Assembly (NCBI GenBank): GCA_937896495.1
Contig: CALBNQ010000171.1
Coordinates: 1-11,036, forward strand
Length of the DNA stretch: 11,036 nt
Reading direction: 5' to 3'
Origin: an uncultured archaeon
Lineage (GTDB): Archaea > Thermoproteota > Nitrososphaeria > Nitrososphaerales > Nitrosopumilaceae
Both the position numbers and the translations under genes were made by a program. The notes under the pieces are model-generated. The model was not told the origin of the DNA and ran no database searches. It saw only the letters and a program-made list of their open reading frames with translations. This document shows, one piece after another, positions 6,119-11,036 of the stretch (position 1 is its first letter; every line of letters starts with the position of its first letter).

Positions 6119-6208
6119 TTATTCTTCAGATTCTTTCTTTTTCTTCTCTTTTTCAGATTGTAGTTTAGCTAATTCTAATTCTTCGTTTGTATGTTTGAAT
6201 TTCTTCAT
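6119..6208 (-). CDS. Putative 29-residue highly charged small protein
   Basis: A 29-codon frame that starts at ATG 6208-6206 and stops at TAA 6121-6119. It begins MKKFKHTNEELELAKL and continues as an almost pure Lys/Glu/Ser tail with about ten Lys and nine Glu in total, fitting a single soluble amphipathic helix. There is no in-frame alternative start before an upstream TGA at 6253-6251. The case for a real gene is its setting: a TATA element (TTTATATC on the minus strand) is centred 26-27 bases before the ATG, as for a leaderless mRNA. A hairpin with a T-run lies just after the stop. Against it, a T-rich stretch on the plus strand could itself be a terminator for the preceding gene, and its complement would read as Lys/Glu by chance. 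No family is recognised. Confidence 0.5.
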   Translation of the reverse strand: MKKFKHTNEELELAKLQSEKEKKKKESEE

Positions 6209-6230
6209 TCTAATTTTATATTGTAATTTA

Positions 6231-6238
6231 GATATAAA
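6231..6238 (-). promoter_or_regulatory. TATA element for the 29-codon unit
   Basis: Reads TTTATATC on the minus strand, centred 26-27 bases before the ATG at 6208. This is the best-matching archaeal promoter spacing in the window and predicts a leaderless transcript. Confidence 0.5.
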
Positions 6239-6296
6239 AACTGCAGTTTTTCATTAGAATACACTTCCAAATGATTCTAAAAATTATGCCTAACTT

Positions 6297-7268
6297 CTAA
6301 AATCCTACTGAATAAATTGGATTTTTTCCATTTATGCCTAAATTCAAGTTTTTTACAGCAATTTTTGCCATTTCTTCTCTAGTTTCTTTAGAAGAACTTC
6401 CAATATGTGGTGCTAATATTATATTTGAAATTTTTGTAAATGGGTGGTTTTTTCCAATTGGTTCTGATTCAAAAACATCTAATCCTGCACCAGAAATTAT
6501 TTTGTTTTTGAGTGCTATGCTCAAATCTTTTTCATTTACAATTTTACCTCTTGATGTGTTTATCAAAAATGAAGAATTTTTCATTTTTTTAAAAATTTTA
6601 TTGTTAAACATCTGATCTGTTTCTGATGTATGTGGAACATGAATTGATAAGATATCACTTTGTGTGATCAATTTATTTTGTGATACGTATTTTGCCCCTA
6701 ATGTTTTTTCTTTGTTTTTTGAAATACGATTTCTGTTATGATAAATAATTTTCATGTCAAATGCTTTGGCTCTTTTTGCAAGTGTACCCCCTATTCTACC
6801 CATGCCTAAAATCCCTAATGTTTTTCCTTGAAGATCGATTCCTACATAATCATATGCCCCAAAAATTTGTTTCCATTCTCCATTTCGAATGAGTCTGTCC
6901 CCTTCAGATATTCTTCTAACTAAATCAAGCATTAATCCAAATGCTAAATCAGCCGTTGCATTTGTTAACACTTTTGGGGTGTATCCAACTCGAATTTTTT
7001 TCTTTTTTGCATAATCGATATCAATATGATCAAAGCCTACACTATACGTACTGATCACTTTAAGATTTGAACCAAAATCGATCAATTCATTATCTATTTT
7101 ATCATATGGAAAACAGATTAATCCATCAATATTTTTGATTTTATTTTTCAAAATATTTTTAGGTATTGGGATTTTCCCTGTATGAACTTCTATTTGATAT
7201 TTTTTCTTTAATTCTTTTAATGCAAATTCATGAAGTGTCCTAGTAAGAAATACTCTTTTTTTTTGCAT
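6297..7268 (-). CDS. D-2-hydroxyacid dehydrogenase, glyoxylate/hydroxypyruvate reductase type
   Basis: A cytosolic enzyme that reduces a 2-oxoacid to a D-2-hydroxyacid with NAD(P)H; glyoxylate or hydroxypyruvate is the likeliest substrate class. The protein has 323 residues, normal for the family. The catalytic domain shows STYSVGFDHID at 73-83 and RVGYTPKVLTNATADLAFGLML at 93-114, both close to the GRHPR/GyaR branch. The nucleotide fold has GILGMGRIG (Gly155, Gly157, Gly160). Strand 2 ends in YHNRNR rather than an acidic residue, which points to NADPH. The catalytic set is Arg240 (NTSRGKIV), Glu269 (FESEP) and His288 (APHIGSSS). The ATG at 7268 is preceded by a TATA element at about 28 bases. 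It is divergent from the eight-cysteine gene. In this kind of organism a role in serine, glycerate or glyoxylate metabolism is possible, but the substrate cannot be read from sequence. Confidence 0.88.
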   Translation of the reverse strand: MQKKRVFLTRTLHEFALKELKKKYQIEVHTGKIPIPKNILKNKIKNIDGLICFPYDKIDNELIDFGSNLKVISTYSVGFDHIDIDYAKKKKIRVGYTPKVLTNATADLAFGLMLDLVRRISEGDRLIRNGEWKQIFGAYDYVGIDLQGKTLGILGMGRIGGTLAKRAKAFDMKIIYHNRNRISKNKEKTLGAKYVSQNKLITQSDILSIHVPHTSETDQMFNNKIFKKMKNSSFLINTSRGKIVNEKDLSIALKNKIISGAGLDVFESEPIGKNHPFTKISNIILAPHIGSSSKETREEMAKIAVKNLNLGINGKNPIYSVGF

Positions 7269-7292
7269 TGTTTTTAAAACTTACATCAAACC

Positions 7293-7300
7293 ATTTATAC
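7293..7300. promoter_or_regulatory. Shared TATA element between two divergent leaderless genes
   Basis: ATTTATAC on the plus strand, GTATAAAT on the minus strand. Its centre is about 26 bases before ATG 7323 (+) and about 28 bases before ATG 7268 (-). No other good TATA candidate lies at the right distance for either gene in the 54-base gap. Confidence 0.5.
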
Positions 7301-7322
7301 GATTTTCTTTTATTCTTTTTAG

Positions 7323-7469
7323 ATGTCTTCAAAAGTTGAAGAGGAGGAAGAATTTGCAGTTTGTGTTGAATGTGGAAATTCTATTGAAAAATGTGTTTGT
7401 GTTTGTCCATATTGTGGTGAACGTGATGAATGTAAATGTGCATTATTTGATGCAGCAACTGGAGGCTAA
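7323..7469 (+). CDS. 48-residue eight-cysteine (zinc-ribbon-like) protein
   Basis: A small frame with ATG 7323 and TAA 7467-7469. After an acidic start (EEEEE at residues 6-10) it carries eight cysteines in 26 residues: C14, C17, C24, C26, C28, C31, C37 and C39. They form C-x2-C, C-x-C-x-C-x2-C and C-x-C; CPYCGE at 28-33 and CVECGN at 14-19 are typical zinc knuckles. Two zinc ions bound by four cysteines each are plausible. The spacing does not match a 4Fe-4S ferredoxin (C-x2-C-x2-C-x3-CP), so iron-sulfur binding is less likely. A TATA element is centred 26 bases upstream, fitting a leaderless transcript. It lies 46 bases before the 2-oxoacid:ferredoxin oxidoreductase genes in the same direction and may share their transcript. 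The specific function is unknown. Confidence 0.78.
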   Translation: MSSKVEEEEEFAVCVECGNSIEKCVCVCPYCGERDECKCALFDAATGG

Positions 7470-7503
7470 TTTAATTGACAAATCAAATTATTATTCAATT
7501 TGT

Positions 7504-7507
7504 AGGT
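7504..7507 (+). promoter_or_regulatory. Weak ribosome binding site for the alpha-subunit GTG start
   Basis: AGGT eight bases before GTG 7516. It supports this start and suggests translation from a leadered, possibly shared, transcript. Confidence 0.35.
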
Positions 7508-7515
7508 AAATTGTT

Positions 7516-9426
7516 GTGAGTTTTACTGATTTTACATGGTTAATTGGGGGCCCGCAAGGTAGTGGTGTTGAATCTGGTGCAAATATTTTCTCTCGTGTTT
7601 CTGCTGAAATTGGATATCAGATTTTTGGGAAACGAGAATTTTACTCAAATATCAAAGGTGAACACAGTTACTTTACAGTAAGAATTGCAGATAAAAAAAT
7701 TCATTCAAATGTTAATGATGTTAATTTAATGGCATCATTTGACGCTGAAACAATTTTTCGTCATTATGATGAAGTAGTTTCCGGCGGTGGAATAATTTAT
7801 GATTCTGATATTCTTGAAACATCTACTGATTCTGTTCGAACCCTTGATGTTCCATTCAAAGAAAGATTGCATAAAGAATTAGAATTAAAAAATAAACCAT
7901 TTACAATTGCAGGTGTTTTGGATATTGCAAAAGAAAAAAATGTTTTGTTGTTTCCAGTATCTTTCAAATCTATTCTTCATACGTTAGCAGAAGAAACAGA
8001 AAATCCACGTTTGCGTGGATTAGTAAGAATGTATAATGTAATTGGTGTATCTTTATCTTTAGGATTGGTAAAAATGCCTGCTGATTCATTACATAAAGCA
8101 ATTGAATCAATCTTTTCAAAAAAACCAGAAATTGCAAAAACAAATCAACAAACTGCAACATATTCTTACAATTATGCAACTGCAAAATTTGAAAATTTTG
8201 ATTATACTTTATCTGGAACTAAAAAAGAATCTGGAACTCTCTTAGTCCAGGGATTTCAGGGAACTGCTTTAGGAAAAATGGCGTGTGGTTGTAGATTTCA
8301 GCCATACTATCCGATAACTCCTGCTTCTGATGAATCAGTTTTTCTTGAATCCAATGAACTTTTAGAAATAATTGGAGATAGGCCTGGCTCTACTGCAGTA
8401 ATTCAAACAGAAGATGAAATTTCTGCAATGGGTATGACTATTGGTGGTGCATTAACTGGAACCCGTTCTGCTACTTGTACATCCGGACCTGGATTTGCAT
8501 TAATGACTGAAATGTTAGGTTGGGCGGGAATAAATGAAGTACCTATCGTGATTACCAATTATCAAAGAAGCGGCCCTTCAACTGGTCTTCCAACAAGACA
8601 TGGACAAGATGATTTACTTTTTAGTATATTTGCCGGACATGGAGATTTTCCAAAAATCGTCTATGCTTCAGGTGAAATTGAAGAGAGCTTCTATGATACT
8701 GGAAACTGCTTTAATTATGCTGATGTTTTTCAAGTTCCTGTAATTCACTTGATGGATAAATTTCATGCCAGTTCTGTTATCACATGCAAAAGATGGGATA
8801 CAGAAAAAATTTCCATTGATAGAGGAAAATTATTAGAAAAAGTAGAAGATGGTTATAGAAGATTTGAACATACAGATGATGGTATTTCTCCTCGTTCTAG
8901 ATTAGGAATAGATAATGGAATTTTTTGGAATACTGGTGATGAATCTGATGAAACTGGACATATATCTGAAGATCCTGTTTCACGTGTCAAAATGATGGAT
9001 AAGAGAATGTCCCGATTAGATTTGATATTAGATAAAATTCCTAAAGAAGAACAAGTAGTATCTTATGGAATTAATGATTTTACAATAATTTCTTGGGGTT
9101 CTACTATTGGACCTGTAAAAGATGCATTAGAGATGTTAAAAGATGATGGAATTTCAATTGGATTAATTCAATTAAAATTAATTCATCCTTTTCCGTCTGA
9201 TTACGTTAAATCATTACTAAAAGATGTTAAAACCATAATTGATGTTGAAGCAAATCAATCAGGTCAACTTGGAAAAATTTTCAAACAAAATGTTCAACGC
9301 AATGTTGATTATTTTATCTTAAAATACACTGGACGTGCAATGACTAGTACTGAAGTTTATGATTCACTTAAGAGAATTGTTCAAAATAAAGCAGAAAAGA
9401 GGGAGGTCCTAATGCATGGCGCTTAA
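7516..9426 (+). CDS. korA: 2-oxoacid:ferredoxin oxidoreductase, fused gamma-alpha subunit
   Basis: With the next gene it interconverts a 2-oxoacid plus CoA with acyl-CoA, CO2 and reduced ferredoxin in the cytosol. The protein has 636 residues, the length of the archaeal fused form (about 610-650). Residues 5-200 are the gamma domain (GGPQGSGVESGANIF at 11-25; GEHSYFTVRI at 48-57). The alpha domain starts near 240 (LLVQGFQGTALGKMACGC). YPITPASDES is at 265-274, QTEDEISAMGM at 297-307 and TCTSGPGFALMTE at 320-332. RSGPSTGLPTRHGQDDL is at 351-367, where the Arg corresponds to the substrate-binding arginine known in Sulfolobus enzymes. The C-terminal third has the transketolase C-terminal-like fold (IISWGSTIGPVKDALE). 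The GTG start at 7516 is the only start giving the intact gamma domain. The product is 2-oxoglutarate- or pyruvate-type; the symbol is tentative. Confidence 0.93.
   Translation: MSFTDFTWLIGGPQGSGVESGANIFSRVSAEIGYQIFGKREFYSNIKGEHSYFTVRIADKKIHSNVNDVNLMASFDAETIFRHYDEVVSGGGIIYDSDILETSTDSVRTLDVPFKERLHKELELKNKPFTIAGVLDIAKEKNVLLFPVSFKSILHTLAEETENPRLRGLVRMYNVIGVSLSLGLVKMPADSLHKAIESIFSKKPEIAKTNQQTATYSYNYATAKFENFDYTLSGTKKESGTLLVQGFQGTALGKMACGCRFQPYYPITPASDESVFLESNELLEIIGDRPGSTAVIQTEDEISAMGMTIGGALTGTRSATCTSGPGFALMTEMLGWAGINEVPIVITNYQRSGPSTGLPTRHGQDDLLFSIFAGHGDFPKIVYASGEIEESFYDTGNCFNYADVFQVPVIHLMDKFHASSVITCKRWDTEKISIDRGKLLEKVEDGYRRFEHTDDGISPRSRLGIDNGIFWNTGDESDETGHISEDPVSRVKMMDKRMSRLDLILDKIPKEEQVVSYGINDFTIISWGSTIGPVKDALEMLKDDGISIGLIQLKLIHPFPSDYVKSLLKDVKTIIDVEANQSGQLGKIFKQNVQRNVDYFILKYTGRAMTSTEVYDSLKRIVQNKAEKREVLMHGA
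9402..9407 (+). promoter_or_regulatory. Strong Shine-Dalgarno site for the beta subunit
   Basis: GGAGGT inside the end of the alpha gene, eight bases before ATG 9416. It is the best SD in the window and decides the start over the alpha-frame ATG at 9412. Such internal SD use contrasts with the leaderless first genes nearby. Confidence 0.75.
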
Positions 9427-10378
9427 ACCTGCTGAATTTAAAACAGATGTCCATAATGATTGGTGTCCTGGATGTGGTGATTTTGGAATTGTAAATGCAA
9501 TTCAGATGGCATTAGCAGATATGGGGATTCAAAGAGACAAGACTGCAATATTTTCTGGAATTGGTTGTTCTGGAAAAACGTCTCATTTTATCAATACTTA
9601 TGGTGTACATACTTTGCATGGACGGGTTTTGACATTTGCTCAAGGTGCAAAGATTGCAAATCCTGAGATGACTATAATTGCAGTAGGTGGTGATGGTGAT
9701 GGTTTAGGAATTGGTGCTGGTCATTTTGTAGCAGCTGGTAGGCGAAATGTAAACATGACTTACATAATTTTTGATAATGGTGTTTATGGGTTAACAAAAG
9801 GACAAGCTTCTCCTACTTTGAAATTAGGTGAAAAAACAAAATCACTTCCTTCACCAAACACAAATTCTAATGTAAATCCAATTGGACTTGCAATTGCAAG
9901 TGGTTTTACATTTGTTGCTCGTGGATATTCTTATGATGTTAGACATCTCAAAGATTTGATAGTTCAGGCAGTAAGACATCCTGGACTATCATTTCTAGAT
10001 GTTCTACAACCTTGTCCTACATACAATGATCTAAACACACGGGATTGGTATGCTGGAGCTGATTTAATGGATGAAGCACAAAAAAGACATTCTAGAATCT
10101 ATAAACTTGAAGACACTGGTTATGAGCCAACTGTTCATTATGATTCAGAAATTGAAACAAATGAAAAATTATCTCAAGCATTAATCAAATCATTAGAATG
10201 GGGAACAAAAATTCCTACAGGTGTTTTTTATAAAAATGAAAATACCACTCCTTACACTGTACGATTACAAGATAAGATACCAAACTATTTGGAAAATCCT
10301 CCATCAAAACAAAATATTTCTAAAAATGGTTTTTCTAATACTGATATTTCAAAAATTTTAGATTCGTTAGAAGTTTGA
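9416..10378 (+). CDS. korB: 2-oxoacid:ferredoxin oxidoreductase, beta subunit (thiamine diphosphate and Fe-S)
   Basis: Carries thiamine diphosphate and one 4Fe-4S cluster. It has 320 residues, as usual for the archaeal two-subunit enzyme (about 300-330). DWCPGCGDFG gives Cys17 and Cys20; with Cys51 (GIGCSGKTS) and Cys200 (LQPCPTYND) they match the four cluster ligands known in Sulfolobus 2-oxoacid:ferredoxin oxidoreductase. The thiamine/Mg site is GGDGDGLGIG at 91-100 and DNGVYGLTKGQASPT at 120-134. Lys54 occupies the place of the Sulfolobus Lys49 that recognises the substrate carboxylate. No separate delta (2 x 4Fe-4S) subunit is present in the window. The gene overlaps the alpha gene by 11 bases behind a strong SD, so both are translated from one mRNA. 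Whether pyruvate, 2-oxoglutarate or both are used cannot be fixed from sequence; the Lys residue permits 2-oxoglutarate. Confidence 0.94.
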   Translation: MALKPAEFKTDVHNDWCPGCGDFGIVNAIQMALADMGIQRDKTAIFSGIGCSGKTSHFINTYGVHTLHGRVLTFAQGAKIANPEMTIIAVGGDGDGLGIGAGHFVAAGRRNVNMTYIIFDNGVYGLTKGQASPTLKLGEKTKSLPSPNTNSNVNPIGLAIASGFTFVARGYSYDVRHLKDLIVQAVRHPGLSFLDVLQPCPTYNDLNTRDWYAGADLMDEAQKRHSRIYKLEDTGYEPTVHYDSEIETNEKLSQALIKSLEWGTKIPTGVFYKNENTTPYTVRLQDKIPNYLENPPSKQNISKNGFSNTDISKILDSLEV

Positions 10379-10463
10379 TTTAACAAAACTCTCTATAAAA
10401 TATCTAAAATGTTTTATACATCGTGTGCCCAAAAAATAAATAATTTCATTACAAAAAAAATTC
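10379..10463. other. Convergent intergenic region with T-tracts for the leftward gene
   Basis: 85 bases between two convergent genes. On the minus strand T-runs (10459-10452 and about 10436-10431) follow the stop at 10464 and would serve as archaeal U-tract terminators. On the plus strand there is only a weak T4 run at 10412-10415 (within GTTTTATAC). No hairpin or gene is evident. Confidence 0.45.
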
Positions 10464-10997
10464 TCAATTGGTTTCTTTCCATAGTTCATCTTTGAATGTG
10501 TATTTTTTATTTTGTGATGATGCATTTGATAAACGCCATCTAATTGATTCTGAATCAAATTTATAAATTATTTCTAAAATTTCTGAGGGTATTTTTTGTG
10601 GATCTAAATGATATGGTAATAATTCTAGAATTGAATCAATTTTTTCAATTGCATTATCAAACCATTGCCTGTCCTGGGTGTCTATGTTGAAAATAATTTT
10701 TGGATTACCTGAAAAATTAATTTTAATTTTTAAAGCATTCCCATTACCTCTCCTTCGTTTCATTTCTTTGAAAACTGACTTGACTTTTTCCCATCGTTTA
10801 AACTCAAACCATTGGAAAAACTCATCATTAAATGCAAGTGGAATATTGATATCTAAAAAACTTACAAAATCATCATCATTTGGTTTAATTTCCTCTTGAA
10901 TAATTGTAAAATGGGAATTTAAAAATCCATACAGAACTTCAATTTCCCATGGTGAAATTCCATAGTAATGTAGTGCAATATCTAAATCCTCAGTCAT
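10464..10997 (-). CDS. Unrecognised 177-residue soluble protein
   Basis: I do not recognise a family. The start ATG is at 10997-10995; a TTG one codon earlier is possible, but a TATA element centred 26 bases before the ATG favours it. The sequence is soluble, without signal or membrane segment. It has an acidic N-terminal helix (MTEDLDIALHYYG), a proline-marked ISPWEIEVLYGFLNSHF helix, an aromatic DEFFQWFEFKRWEKVKS stretch, a basic EMKRRRGNGN turn, and strands ALKIKINF and KIIFNID. The latter half is helical with several Trp and Leu (FDNAIEKIDSILELLPYHL). There is no catalytic motif or metal site by eye. The mixed alpha/beta layout with a paired strand hairpin would suit a small binding protein. 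It is convergent with the beta subunit gene and not obviously linked to it. Confidence 0.75.
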   Translation of the reverse strand: MTEDLDIALHYYGISPWEIEVLYGFLNSHFTIIQEEIKPNDDDFVSFLDINIPLAFNDEFFQWFEFKRWEKVKSVFKEMKRRRGNGNALKIKINFSGNPKIIFNIDTQDRQWFDNAIEKIDSILELLPYHLDPQKIPSEILEIIYKFDSESIRWRLSNASSQNKKYTFKDELWKETN

Positions 10998-11015
10998 CAA
11001 TTATGAATCTTGAAA

Positions 11016-11027
11016 ATTATAATTAAA
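11016..11027 (-). promoter_or_regulatory. TATA element for the gene at 10997
   Basis: Reads TTTAATTATAAT on the minus strand. The first eight bases are centred 26-27 bases before ATG 10997, fitting a leaderless transcript. Confidence 0.45.
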
Positions 11028-11036
11028 GCTTCAAGC

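Noticed and set aside
7362..7440. The Cys-rich segment as a 4Fe-4S ferredoxin replacing a missing delta subunit
   Set aside because: Spacing is C-x-C-x-C-x2-C rather than C-x2-C-x2-C-x3-CP, with knuckles typical of zinc sites; the two-subunit oxidoreductases do not need a delta subunit.
10395..10430. TATA-like TTTTATAC before a GC-richer stretch as the promoter of a small RNA
   Set aside because: No stable hairpin or conserved motif follows within the remaining intergenic bases; A/T-rich background makes such matches common.
10678..10899. 73-codon plus-strand frame opposite the last gene
   Set aside because: Antisense to a longer frame that has its own TATA element and terminator; Leu/Phe/Ser-rich shadow.

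Overview
The window is about one-third GC and reads as a marine ammonia-oxidising archaeon of the Nitrosopumilus type (Thaumarchaeota/Nitrososphaerota). The evidence is as follows. It carries the archaeal secretion and translation operon secY - adenylate kinase (AdkA type) - YidC-like Ylp1/DUF106 - cytidylate kinase - Cbf5. It has a tRNA-Ser with an intron at the archaeal canonical position. Several genes have a TATA element about 26 bases before the start codon and no leader. The 2-oxoacid:ferredoxin oxidoreductase is the archaeal two-subunit type. The exact genus is inference.

Layout. Positions 1-3362 (+) hold one tightly packed, co-directional operon: the 3' part of secY, then adkA, ylp1, cmk and cbf5, with overlaps of 14 and 4 bases, a 3-base gap and another 4-base overlap. 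A small membrane-anchored protein with a BsuPI-like beta domain follows (3383-3829, +). Next is a class II tRNA-Ser(GGA) gene split by a predicted 14-base intron (3898-3998, +). It ends two bases from the stop codon of a convergent L-2-hydroxyglutarate oxidase-like gene (4001-5311, -). From an 85-base divergent promoter region, a small Cys/His protein (5399-5668, +) and a possible ChuX/HutX-fold protein (5708-6082, +) run rightwards. On the minus strand, 6083-6240 holds what looks like a complete mini transcription unit: TATA element, 29-codon reading frame, and hairpin with U-tract. It is followed by a D-2-hydroxyacid dehydrogenase of the glyoxylate/hydroxypyruvate reductase type (6297-7268, -). 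This gene is divergent from a 48-residue eight-cysteine protein (7323-7469, +), and one TATA element appears to serve both. The 2-oxoacid:ferredoxin oxidoreductase genes follow: a fused gamma-alpha subunit (7516-9426) and a beta subunit (9416-10378). The window ends with a convergent unrecognised gene (10464-10997, -).

How the genes work together. The first block couples membrane protein insertion (SecY, Ylp1) with nucleotide kinases and rRNA pseudouridylation. In the second half three enzymes handle 2-oxo and 2-hydroxy acids: an FAD oxidase that would return L-2-hydroxyglutarate to 2-oxoglutarate, an NAD(P)H-dependent 2-oxoacid reductase, and a ferredoxin-dependent 2-oxoacid oxidoreductase. 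A shared 2-oxoacid theme is plausible, but it is inference. No mobile element, CRISPR array, rRNA or long repeat was seen, and no gene-free stretch exceeds 300 bases. The least explained pieces are the 29-codon unit, the eight-cysteine protein and the possible haem-fold protein.
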